Below are positions 1 to 6,598 of a stretch of DNA of 10,751 nucleotides, piece after piece. The translations under genes were made by a program, and so were the position numbers. The DNA is from an uncultured Ruminococcus sp. (GTDB taxonomy: Bacteria > Bacillota_A > Clostridia > Oscillospirales > Ruminococcaceae). Under the pieces are notes generated by a model. It did not search any database and was not told the origin of the DNA. It was given only the letters and a program-made list of their open reading frames with translations. The first letter of the stretch is position 1, and the number at the start of each line of letters is the position of its first letter. Where the stretch lies: contig CAMYYQ010000015.1 in assembly GCA_947303535.1 (NCBI GenBank), positions 1-10,751 of the forward strand. Direction: 5' to 3'.

Positions 1-1100
1 GGGTCGTCAGAGCGTCCAAAGTCGGATATACGCTGTGGAGTGGTCATTTTCTTGACGTTTTCGGTATCGCCGCCCAGCTCTATATCAACGCGCTTGAAAA
101 GCGCCTGATAGTCCTGTACGTGATTCTGATAGAGGGTATCATAGGACTTTATCTCAGCCTTTTCGATATCGGCTTTTGCGTCGCCTTTTTCATCGCCGTT
201 GCAGGTCTTGTAGTCCACATAGTTAGTACGTACAGATGTGATTATAACTACGGAGTCTGCGCCCGAAACAGAAACTTTTCCGTTGCCTGCGCTGATGCTT
301 CCGCCGTCGGGCATTACCTTGCTCCGTGTGGAGTAATAAACTGCACCTCTTATCCAGAGATCTTCGTCAGCATGACCATTAGCCACGATAGTATCATTGC
401 CCTCGGTAGCTACAGTGCCGTTGAGCAGACCGTCATAGCCTGCTGAAAACGATACAGAGCCCTTGCTGTCGCAGGTTATACGAGTTACCATGACCTGATC
501 GGGATAGCTTACAAAGGTCTCGCGGGTATATCTCTTGCCGTTGAAGGTATAAGAGCATCTTGCAACAGCGTCATTCATATCCAGCTCACGGGAATAGTCC
601 GACACCTTATCGTGTCCGAAGCTGAGCTTCAGTGCGCCTACCTTCTGATATTTAGCCTCGCCTCCGCCTATCATCTGACGGGCTACGATCGAATTGGCGT
701 CGTTGTACTTTCCGCTTTTGATAAGGTCCTGCACCTCTGAGAGGTGTGATGCCGCGCCCTCCTTGTTGTTATTGCCCGGACCTGAGCTCCATACAGTACA
801 CTCATTCAGGTCGAACAGCTCATCGGGACAGTTACCGTAAGCCATTGCTCCGATACGGCCGTTTCCGAGAGGGAGAGCCTTGTAGAACGACTCATCGTTG
901 TTGAATGCGTTGTCGGTGCTTACATATCCTGCCATGCTGTTGTAGCGAAGCACGAGGTCGTCATCGTGCTCATAGGCAGCACCTGCTTTTACAGCAGTTG
1001 TTTTCAGCGAGGGTACGGGCATACTGTCGGTTATGAGCGGCAGCGCCATACAGGCTGAAACAAGGACGGATATGAAACGTTTGTTTTTCTTTGGTTTCAT
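1..1100 (-). CDS. Secreted glycoside hydrolase family 95 protein (alpha-L-fucosidase family), 5' part only
   Basis: The reading frame is open for 366 codons from the ATG at 1100-1098 to the left edge, so the C-terminal half is missing. A basic N-terminus followed by a hydrophobic stretch (residues about 9-23) is a likely signal peptide. Residues about 50-110 carry the hallmark GH95 N-terminal pattern: LRYN, then PLGNGRIGAM (77-86), then DLNECTVWSSGP (97-108). Further on, a TCDSKGSVSF-like beta-sandwich stretch and HVQDYQALFKRVDIELGG (near the edge) match the linker into the catalytic barrel. GH95 enzymes release alpha-1,2-L-fucose, or in some members alpha-L-galactose, from plant or host glycans. 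The catalytic residues lie in the missing part, so substrate and activity cannot be judged, nor whether a dockerin follows. The start is supported by AAGGAG at 1111-1116, 10 nt upstream. The family call is secure; the specificity is open. Confidence 0.88.
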   Translation of the reverse strand, partial: MKPKKNKRFISVLVSACMALPLITDSMPVPSLKTTAVKAGAAYEHDDDLVLRYNSMAGYVSTDNAFNNDESFYKALPLGNGRIGAMAYGNCPDELFDLNECTVWSSGPGNNNKEGAASHLSEVQDLIKSGKYNDANSIVARQMIGGGEAKYQKVGALKLSFGHDKVSDYSRELDMNDAVARCSYTFNGKRYTRETFVSYPDQVMVTRITCDSKGSVSFSAGYDGLLNGTVATEGNDTIVANGHADEDLWIRGAVYYSTRSKVMPDGGSISAGNGKVSVSGADSVVIITSVRTNYVDYKTCNGDEKGDAKADIEKAEIKSYDTLYQNHVQDYQALFKRVDIELGGDTENVKKMTTPQRISDFGRSDD

Positions 1101-1126
1101 TCAATCCCAACTCCTTTTTGTGTATA

Positions 1127-1156
1127 TTTATACAATTCCTTCTATATTTTGCACAA
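1127..1156 (-). promoter_or_regulatory. Tentative promoter of the GH95 gene
   Basis: On the minus strand, TATAAA (1127-1132) lies 18 bp downstream of TTGTGC (1151-1156), which matches the -35 consensus at only three of six positions. The implied transcript would start about 20 nt upstream of the start codon, just reaching the ribosome binding site. The weak -35 overlaps one half of the palindrome at 1150-1169. An alternative is that the TATAAT in the centre of the palindrome is itself the -10 box. I cannot choose between them from sequence alone. Confidence 0.3.
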
Positions 1157-1169
1157 TTATAATTGTGCA
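1150..1169. promoter_or_regulatory. Perfect 20-bp palindrome, candidate operator for the GH95 gene
   Basis: The half-site TGCACAATTA is followed directly by its exact reverse complement, giving a gap-free 20-bp palindrome 50 bp upstream of the GH95 start codon. It overlaps the tentative -35 box, which is where a dimeric repressor or activator would bind. No U-tract follows on either strand, so it is not an intrinsic terminator. The regulator that would bind it is not encoded in the window. Confidence 0.5.
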
Positions 1170-1354
1170 TCTTTATCTTTTTATTAAATTCTATCACGGA
1201 GCACCTTAACTGTCAACGAAAATAGCTTAAATTCTACGTAATATCTACAATTAGAGTGCTTATTTTGCAAAAATCGAACAAAAATAGTCATTATTTTATT
1301 TGTGCAGCTTAAATAAAGAAACAGATATATGTTGATTTATGTTTGTAAAAAATA

Positions 1355-1390
1355 TGAAGAAAAGCTCCCTTGAAATTTCAAGAGAGCTTT
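1355..1390 (-). terminator. Rho-independent terminator of the rhomboid-like gene
   Basis: Two contiguous 15-nt arms (1361-1375 and 1376-1390) form a long stem-loop 12 nt past the stop codon. In minus-strand RNA the single non-Watson-Crick pair is a U-G wobble, whereas in plus-strand RNA the same position is a C-A mismatch. The minus-strand hairpin ends in GAGCTTTT followed by CTTC and more T-rich sequence. Both points indicate that it works for the leftward gene. It also separates that gene from GH95. Confidence 0.8.
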
Positions 1391-1402
1391 ATGCTTTGTA
1401 TG

Positions 1403-2059
1403 TTATTTTTTAATGTACTTGTGATAATAGCGTCTGCCTGTGTAGTACATGAGCTGTACAAAGTCCTTGCCAAAGAAAAGGAAGAAATTCAACAGCGAAA
1501 CTATGATGAACAAGCGCACATAATAGCCGCCTTTTACGTATTCGTACACCAGATATATGGCATCTACGATACCTAACCATTTTGCTTTTAAGGGAAGTAC
1601 GAAAAACGCATATAACTGCTCTTCGGGGAAAAGTACTGCAAACGCAAGGAACACGCTGAGATTGAGGTATACATTTGTTGCATAGCCTACTGCAAAGCCT
1701 GTTATTACGCAGCTAAGAACGCTTATGAAGTAATAAACGTTGAATTTGAAGCTGCCCCAGCGATCTTCGAGCTTAACGCCCATGAGCCAGTAGAAATACA
1801 GAAAAAACACAACAAGCAGTATATTTTTATCAGGCAGCATGAAAAGGAATGAGAGAACTCGCCAGACCTGTCCCTGAAGTATCCTTTCGCGGTCGAAGTA
1901 TATCATATCCAGAATGTATACGTTATTATCGGGATTCGTCCTCAGAACTGCATCGGCTGCAAAAAAGACTCCCATTCCGATTATAATATACAGCATCAGG
2001 TTTTGAATGGCAAATTTCCCGAATTTTCGTTCAAACTTATTGAGAAGCTGATTGAGCAT
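1403..2059 (-). CDS. Rhomboid-fold integral membrane protein, probably catalytically inactive
   Basis: The protein is about 218 aa with roughly six hydrophobic segments (about 21-40, 69-77, 81-97, 109-128, 131-146 and 183-199 in the longer version). It shows rhomboid-like landmarks: QVWRVLSFLF (66-75), LEDRWGSFKFN (99-109) and a FPEEQ turn after the fourth segment. The active-site features of rhomboid proteases are missing. There is no GxSG; the nearest serine sits in NLSV (135-138), and no histidine occurs in the last membrane segments. It is therefore more like the pseudoprotease or derlin-type branch, which binds or handles membrane proteins; that role is inference. An ATG at 2065 directly abuts the GAGGA ribosome binding site (2066-2070) with no spacer. 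The in-frame ATG at 2059 has a 6-nt spacer and is preferred. The gene has its own promoter and terminator, so it is a single-gene unit. No partner or substrate is suggested by its neighbours. Confidence 0.8.
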   Translation of the reverse strand: MLNQLLNKFERKFGKFAIQNLMLYIIIGMGVFFAADAVLRTNPDNNVYILDMIYFDRERILQGQVWRVLSFLFMLPDKNILLVVFFLYFYWLMGVKLEDRWGSFKFNVYYFISVLSCVITGFAVGYATNVYLNLSVFLAFAVLFPEEQLYAFFVLPLKAKWLGIVDAIYLVYEYVKGGYYVRLFIIVSLLNFFLFFGKDFVQLMYYTGRRYYHKYIKK

Positions 2060-2086
2060 TGACATTCCTCATTTCTTGGTAGTATC

Positions 2087-2191
2087 AGCCATTAGCCATG
2101 AGCCTTTAGCCAAATAAGTTCGCTAACGCTCACAATATTTAAATTATTCGCCGAAGGCGATACAATGGCTAATAGCTAACTGCTAACGGCT
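2087..2191. repeat. 105-bp inverted-repeat element with heptad-like AGCCNTT units
   Basis: The left arm (2087-2111) is built from variants of AGCCATT/AGCCTTT. The right arm (2165-2191) is its imperfect reverse complement; over 25 aligned positions about three quarters match. The roughly 50-bp middle contains a small perfect hairpin, TCGCC-GAA-GGCGA (2148-2160). The layout resembles a small, non-coding, palindromic interspersed element of the REP or MITE kind. It lies inside the leader of the rhomboid-like gene, between its promoter and start codon. Copy number in the genome cannot be seen here. Confidence 0.6.
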
Positions 2192-2230
2192 TTATTACAA
2201 AGTTTACATTCTTAAATTTACAGTATAGTA

Positions 2231-2260
2231 AGTATATCACGCCCACAGGCTTTCTGTCAA
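2231..2260 (-). promoter_or_regulatory. Strong sigma-A-type promoter for the rhomboid-like gene
   Basis: On the minus strand a perfect -35 box TTGACA (2255-2260) is followed after 18 bp by TATACT (2231-2236), preceded by TG in the extended -10 position. The start would be near 2224, giving a leader of about 165 nt that carries the inverted-repeat element. The -35 box begins only 11 bp beyond the stop codon of the CotH-like gene. It also sits within an imperfect hairpin (arms 2245-2256 and 2262-2272, one bulged base) that has no U-tract. That hairpin might end the upstream transcript weakly, or be incidental. Confidence 0.72.
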
Positions 2261-2271
2261 GCAGAAAGCTG

Positions 2272-4335
2272 TCATTTCTTCTGTGCCTCCAGTATTTCCG
2301 CCCTTAACCGACACAGGTCGAATACATCTATAACTCCGTCGCCGTTTTCATCGGCATTTTCAAGGTATACGGTCTTTCCGCTTCCGTGCAGCCATTTTTG
2401 CAGCGTCAGCAAGTCCGCCACATTTATTTCCGAATCGTAGTTCACATCGCCCATTTTTGACCTGTCATTCTTCCACAGCGAGTTGAGCCAGTTCATGCGC
2501 TTTTCTATGAAACTGCGCAATATCTCCACCGACTCAAGGTAGTTCGCACCGCTCGATGAGCCGAATATTATGTACGGCTTGCCGCCGTAGGTGTGCCAGA
2601 GCATATTGTTCATTTCCGCGGACTTGTCCAGCTCCTCAGCCATTTCCGTGAGGTAAGGCGAATCGCCGCCTGTAAGTTTTTTCAGGAACGGCTCAAAGTC
2701 CTTGAAATAGATATCCGCGACTCTGTAATGGAAATCATTGTTTTTGAAGAGCCTGCCTATCCAGCTCATACCCTCGGCAGTTCTGCCGCTGTCGGGAGTT
2801 GAGAGCGGAGAACCGTGTATAGGGAAGTATGCGGCAAATAGGTTGTTGAATGACGATGACCAGCCTGAATTTCCGTCGGAATTGGTCCTCGATGTGATGA
2901 AGTTATTGTAGCTCAGGTCGAAATCCCATGCAGGCGAAAAATGGAGCTTGCCGTCGCCTTTAAGGTCGGAGTCCTTCCAGAAGTAGAAGCTGTTGTAAGT
3001 AGCGTCGATATTCTCGGATATTTCCTGCACAAGATAAGCCCTTACAAGGGAATCAAGGTCGATATAATCGGTATAGTGCTTTCCCTTGCTGTTATAGCCC
3101 GTATCGGAGTATATAGCGTCCTCCATGTCCTGAACGAAGCCGCGGATATACTCCACCTGTGCCTTTGAAGCGTACTCGGGACCTTCCACGGACACAGCCT
3201 GTCCCCGTGAAGTAACGAAGCCGCTGTCCGCCTTGCCGCCGTACCTGTTCCACTGTACAAGCTGCAACAGATAGCCGCCTGTGATATCCTCGGGCTCATT
3301 AGGGATATCGTAGTATTTATAGCTGTTCTCCATGTATTCGAGAACGTCAGCTGCACCCACTGTCATACGTGGATATTCTTTCAGTTTTTTCTCGTTGAGT
3401 TTTTCCGTTTTTTCTTCAAGGTCTGTGATGTTGACGCGCTTTTTCTGTATCTGCACCTTTTCGCAGAGCTGATATGTTCCTGCATACTGATTATCCGTAT
3501 ACAGGTCAACGAATACGGAATCCATAGTGTATTCCATACCCACAGCCTTGCACATCTCCTCGGTGAGCTTGTTGCGGAGCATGGAATGGTCCAGGTAATT
3601 TGAAAGAAGCACCCATTTCTTAGCCTTGCCCATTCCGAAAAGGTCGGCTTTCTCGGGAAGCTTCATATTGTACGGCTTTTTCTTGCTGTAATCCCATGAG
3701 GAATTGCCGTGAGACGTTATTTTTTCTATATCGCCGTCGTATACCACATTTCCCTCCGCATCCAGCATAAGACTGTGCGCCGTAAGGTTTAGCCAGCGGT
3801 TGTTGTAAAGGGCATCGAAGCTTGCATCGTCACTCTTTATGAATATGCTTCCGTGGTCTGACTGCATTATTTTCAGTGTTCCACAGTCTGTACCCTTTTC
3901 CGTTGTCACCTTGAATTCATCGCTTTTTGAGAGTATATCCGTATCCTCTCCCGACGGTACTTTCTCGCCGTTGAGGAGTACAGCTCCCTCATCGCAGACA
4001 TAGTCTATATGCAGCTTTTTCCTGTCAGCAGTTGCAGGCAGGAAGATATAATGACAGTCCTCCCACTCACTGAACGACCATTCCGCACGGTCTAAATCTG
4101 ACTCAGTGTTAGGAGACAGGTCTGATACGAGAAATGAACTCACAGGTATATCCTTATATTCAAAAACCTTTTCCTCTTCCTCAGCAGCTGTTACGCCTTC
4201 GTTTATGCCTATTGCGTCCAAATTACGGGAAAAAGACAGGTCTCCGACTGCAAAAGCGGACATAGCTCCCGTACCGAGACAAACTGCGGCTGTAATGACA
4301 GATGTGAAAGCTCTTGCGATAGTCTTGAAATACAT
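2272..4335 (-). CDS. Secreted CotH-kinase-fold protein with C-terminal type I dockerin
   Basis: The protein is 687 aa. Residues 1-29 form a signal peptide (hydrophobic core, then SAFA). Residues about 60-175 look like a beta-rich domain. Residues about 180-615 form the CotH domain: ITSHGNSSW (206-214), KKKPYNMKL (218-226), KKWVLLSNYLDHSMLRNKL (239-257), YAGTYQLCEKV (284-294), ITGGYLLQLV (351-360), NSFYFWKD (448-455) and PAWDFDLSYNN (468-478). The DFD (471-473) corresponds to the metal-binding end of the kinase-like active site known from spore-coat CotH. Residues 629-684 form a dockerin with two calcium loops: D630/N632/D634/N638/D641 and D662/N664/D666/D670/D673. Export plus a dockerin imply attachment to a scaffoldin cohesin at the cell surface, where the protein might phosphorylate or bind cellulosomal proteins; that role is inference. 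The ribosome binding site is AGGGGG, about 10 nt before the ATG. It lies 96 bp downstream of the ABC-F gene with no clear terminator between, so partial read-through is possible. Confidence 0.92.
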   Translation of the reverse strand: MYFKTIARAFTSVITAAVCLGTGAMSAFAVGDLSFSRNLDAIGINEGVTAAEEEEKVFEYKDIPVSSFLVSDLSPNTESDLDRAEWSFSEWEDCHYIFLPATADRKKLHIDYVCDEGAVLLNGEKVPSGEDTDILSKSDEFKVTTEKGTDCGTLKIMQSDHGSIFIKSDDASFDALYNNRWLNLTAHSLMLDAEGNVVYDGDIEKITSHGNSSWDYSKKKPYNMKLPEKADLFGMGKAKKWVLLSNYLDHSMLRNKLTEEMCKAVGMEYTMDSVFVDLYTDNQYAGTYQLCEKVQIQKKRVNITDLEEKTEKLNEKKLKEYPRMTVGAADVLEYMENSYKYYDIPNEPEDITGGYLLQLVQWNRYGGKADSGFVTSRGQAVSVEGPEYASKAQVEYIRGFVQDMEDAIYSDTGYNSKGKHYTDYIDLDSLVRAYLVQEISENIDATYNSFYFWKDSDLKGDGKLHFSPAWDFDLSYNNFITSRTNSDGNSGWSSSFNNLFAAYFPIHGSPLSTPDSGRTAEGMSWIGRLFKNNDFHYRVADIYFKDFEPFLKKLTGGDSPYLTEMAEELDKSAEMNNMLWHTYGGKPYIIFGSSSGANYLESVEILRSFIEKRMNWLNSLWKNDRSKMGDVNYDSEINVADLLTLQKWLHGSGKTVYLENADENGDGVIDVFDLCRLRAEILEAQKK

Positions 4336-4431
4336 AAAAACTTCACCCCCTGAATATTGTTTCTATATATTAGTCGTTTGAAAACGGAAAAATTCTCACC
4401 CTTTTTTCAATTTTTTTCGGAAATACACAAA

Positions 4432-6231
4432 TTACGCTTCTACCATTTCCCCTTTTTCTATTCTTTCGGCAAGGTCGTTAAGGTACACCCAGCGGTCCAT
4501 TTTCTCGGAAAGCTCTGCTTCGAGCCTGTCCTTTTCGTCCGAAAGCTCCTGCAAGCGGACGTAATCCGAGGAATTCTTTGCAATTTCCTTTTCCGCATCT
4601 GCAATAGCCTGTTCCAGCTTTGCTATATCATCGTCGATAGTCTCGTACTCACGCTGCTCCTTGAATGAAAAACGGAGCTTTGTCTTGCCAATGAAAGTAC
4701 GTTCTTTCTTCTCACCCTTTTTCTTCGGCTTTGATTCGCTGACAGTATCGTTTTGCAGAGCCTTTTCGGCGTAATCGCTGTAATTGCCGTTATATCGCGT
4801 ACACTGACCGTCTTTGAATTCCAGTATCTCGCTTGCCATTTTATCAAGGAAGTACCTGTCGTGGGATACTGCGATAACAGCGCCGCTGAAGCTTTCAAGG
4901 TAATCCTCGAGTATAGTAAGAGTAACTATGTCAAGGTCGTTTGTAGGCTCGTCAAGGAGCAGTATATTCGGCGCAGTCATAAGAATTTTCAGCAGATACA
5001 GCCTTTTTCTCTCGCCGCCCGAGAGCTTTTCTATCCTGTTCCATTGAAGCTCGGGAGTAAAGAGGAAGCGTTCCAGCATCTGCGCTGCGGTAACAGTTCC
5101 GTCGGGAGTCTGCACTCTGTCGGCAGTCTCACGAATATATTCGATAACTCGCATACTCTCGTCCATAGACTCACATTCCTGGGAGAAATAGCCGATATTC
5201 ACGGTATCTCCCAGAACTATGCTTCCCTTGTCGGGAGCTGTCTCGCCTATGAGCATTTTCAGAAATGTACTCTTTCCTGCTCCGTTATGACCGACTATGC
5301 CTATTCTTGCGTCACGGGAGATGATGTACGAAAAGTCCGTAATAAGGGGCTTGCCGTCTATGGATTTGCTGATATTCTCTATTTCGATAGTCTTTTTGCC
5401 GAGACGCGATGACACGGACTGCAATTTCAGCTTTTCCGCCTCAACAGGTATATCCCTGTTTTTCAGAGCCTCAAAGCGTTCTATACGGTCCTTTGATTTT
5501 GTACCTCTCGCCCTTGCACCGCGGCTTATCCATTCAAGCTCGCGCCTGTACAGCGACTTGTTCTTGCGCTCGGCAGCCTCCGCATCAGCTTCGCGCTGAG
5601 CCTTTACAAGAAGATACTCACTGTAGTTGCCGTTGCAGGTATAGAGCTTTCCGCGGTCTATTTCAGCTATGCTGCGGCATATCTTGTTAAGGAAGTATCT
5701 GTCATGGGTCACCATTACGATAGCACCGCGGTATTTCATCAGCAGATCCTCAAGCATCTGTGCCGTCTCGTTGTCTATGTGGTTGGTAGGCTCGTCAAGA
5801 AGCAGTACATCGCTCGGCTGTATAAGCGCAGCAGCAATGCCTGCACGGCGTTTTTCGCCCCCCGAAAGAGTGCTTATATCCCTTTCACAGTCGGGAAGTC
5901 CCAGCTTATCCAGTATCGACCTTGCCTCGTATTCCTTTGAGGAGCGCAGATCATCGGGAAGATGCAGAAGTACCTGCTGCAATATGCTTCCGTGGTCATC
6001 GAACTGAGGTATCTGCGGAAGATAGGAAAGTCTTATGCCGTTTGTTCTGATGACTTCGCCGCTGTCGGCTTCCTCCGCACCTGCAAGTATCCTCAGCAGA
6101 GTGGATTTGCCCGTACCGTTTATACCTATGATGCCGACCTTGTCCCCTTCATTAAGGAAGAAAGAAACATCGTCAAGCACCTTTCTTTCCATGTATGTTT
6201 TTGATATATTCTGAGCTGTTAATAGTATCAC
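4432..6231 (-). CDS. ABC-F family ATPase, Uup-like (ribosome-associated)
   Basis: This is a 599-aa soluble protein with two ABC domains and no membrane segments, the hallmark of ABC-F proteins. Domain 1 has Walker A GINGTGKST (36-44), signature LSGGE (122-126) and Walker B with DEPTN (146-150, catalytic E147). The inter-domain linker (about 205-265) contains RRELEWISRGARARGTKSK, typical of the Uup branch. Domain 2 has Walker A GHNGAGKST (314-322), LSGGE (403-407) and DEPTN (427-431, E428). Residues about 530-597 form a charged coiled coil like the C-terminal DNA- or ribosome-binding tail of Uup. ABC-F proteins bind the ribosomal E site and relieve stalling; some confer antibiotic resistance, but the Uup-type tail and linker favour a housekeeping role. 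Both active sites look intact. Translation starts at GTG (6231-6229), supported by AAGGAG 8 nt upstream (6240-6245). The gene has its own promoter and a structured leader. Confidence 0.93.
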   Translation of the reverse strand: MILLTAQNISKTYMERKVLDDVSFFLNEGDKVGIIGINGTGKSTLLRILAGAEEADSGEVIRTNGIRLSYLPQIPQFDDHGSILQQVLLHLPDDLRSSKEYEARSILDKLGLPDCERDISTLSGGEKRRAGIAAALIQPSDVLLLDEPTNHIDNETAQMLEDLLMKYRGAIVMVTHDRYFLNKICRSIAEIDRGKLYTCNGNYSEYLLVKAQREADAEAAERKNKSLYRRELEWISRGARARGTKSKDRIERFEALKNRDIPVEAEKLKLQSVSSRLGKKTIEIENISKSIDGKPLITDFSYIISRDARIGIVGHNGAGKSTFLKMLIGETAPDKGSIVLGDTVNIGYFSQECESMDESMRVIEYIRETADRVQTPDGTVTAAQMLERFLFTPELQWNRIEKLSGGERKRLYLLKILMTAPNILLLDEPTNDLDIVTLTILEDYLESFSGAVIAVSHDRYFLDKMASEILEFKDGQCTRYNGNYSDYAEKALQNDTVSESKPKKKGEKKERTFIGKTKLRFSFKEQREYETIDDDIAKLEQAIADAEKEIAKNSSDYVRLQELSDEKDRLEAELSEKMDRWVYLNDLAERIEKGEMVEA

Positions 6232-6277
6232 AGATCTCGCTCCTTAGCTTTTTTAGTGTTTTTAACAGTGATTGGAT

Positions 6278-6315
6278 CAGAGAAGTATTATCTCTCTGCC
6301 CCAAGTTCAGGGCAG
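6278..6315 (-). promoter_or_regulatory. Two overlapping, mutually exclusive hairpins in the ABC-F leader
   Basis: In minus-strand RNA, CUGCCC (6315-6310) can pair with GGGCAG (6301-6296). A second stem pairs CAGAGA (6298-6293) with UCUCUG (6283-6278). The CAG at 6298-6296 belongs to both stems, so the two cannot form fully at once. This resembles leader-attenuation layouts known for some ABC-F genes. However, no U-tract follows either stem and I find no leader peptide, so function is uncertain. Confidence 0.35.
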
Positions 6316-6327
6316 CAAACTAATTAA

Positions 6328-6356
6328 ATTATAACATAACAAAAAAGCGAAATCAA
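6328..6356 (-). promoter_or_regulatory. Sigma-A-type promoter of the ABC-F gene
   Basis: On the minus strand, TTGATT (6351-6356) and a perfect TATAAT (6328-6333) are separated by exactly 17 bp. The start would be near 6321, giving a leader of about 90 nt. The TGCAA element found over the plus-strand promoters is absent here. Confidence 0.72.
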
Positions 6357-6472
6357 CTCACATTCTTTTACTCAAAAAATATCAATAAACTGTTGATTTT
6401 TTAAATATACAAAGTTAGTATAAGAAATTGCTATATTTTGCAAATTTATATTATACATTCCGACAAATAATC

Positions 6473-6511
6473 TGCAAAGATATTGACATCGGTGGATATT
6501 TTGAGTACAAT
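6473..6511 (+). promoter_or_regulatory. Promoter of the sugar-binding lipoprotein gene, with TGCAA element
   Basis: A perfect TTGACA (6483-6488) and TACAAT (6506-6511) are separated by 17 bp. The predicted start near 6518 leaves a leader of about 80 nt. TGCAA (6473-6477) lies 5 bp upstream of the -35 box, the same arrangement as at the agr promoter. Confidence 0.75.
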
Positions 6512-6598
6512 AAAAGAGCAAGGATATGATTTACTTCTTATATTAAATAAGCCAAAACAGAAACAAAAAGGATATTAAAATACCAAGGGGGTAATATT

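Larger units (their letters stand above)
1101..1402. other. Intergenic region between the GH95 gene and the rhomboid-like gene
   Basis: This 302-base AT-rich stretch contains no convincing gene. It holds the GH95 ribosome binding site and a tentative promoter, a perfect 20-bp palindrome, and at its far end the terminator of the rhomboid-like gene. Between about 1170 and 1360 I see only AT-rich DNA without clear structure. Short reading frames on either strand here lack ribosome binding sites and overlap regulatory sequence. Confidence 0.7.
6232..6598. other. Divergent intergenic region between the ABC-F gene and the sugar-binding lipoprotein gene
   Basis: This 367-base AT-rich region contains two outward-facing promoters: one at 6328-6356 reading left into the ABC-F gene and one at 6483-6511 reading right into the lipoprotein gene. 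The left leader carries two hairpins. The right leader is about 80 nt, A-rich, and contains no obvious structure. Between the two promoters (6357-6470) I see no gene or clear repeat. Confidence 0.75.

Noticed and set aside
120..446. Plus-strand 108-codon hydrophobic frame
   Set aside because: It lies antisense within the GH95 coding region, has no good ribosome binding site, and its hydrophobic look is a by-product of the opposite strand.
970..1197. Minus-strand 75-codon frame at the start of the GH95 gene
   Set aside because: It runs in a different frame through the GH95 signal-peptide region. The GH95 frame has the ribosome binding site and family motifs.
4378..4410. Weak inverted repeat TTGAAAA/TTTTCAA between the ABC-F and CotH-like genes
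   Set aside because: The stem is only 7 A/T-rich pairs with a 19-nt loop and no clean U-tract, too weak to call a terminator.
4753..6204. Several plus-strand frames of 78-219 codons inside the ABC-F gene
   Set aside because: They are antisense to a clear full-length ABC-F protein, lack ribosome binding sites, and their sequences resemble no protein family.
1142..6442. Shared 12-mer CTATATTTTGCA upstream of GH95 (1142-1153) and of the lipoprotein gene (6431-6442)
   Set aside because: AT-rich 12-mers recur by chance at this window size, and the copies have opposite orientation and different distance relative to their genes.
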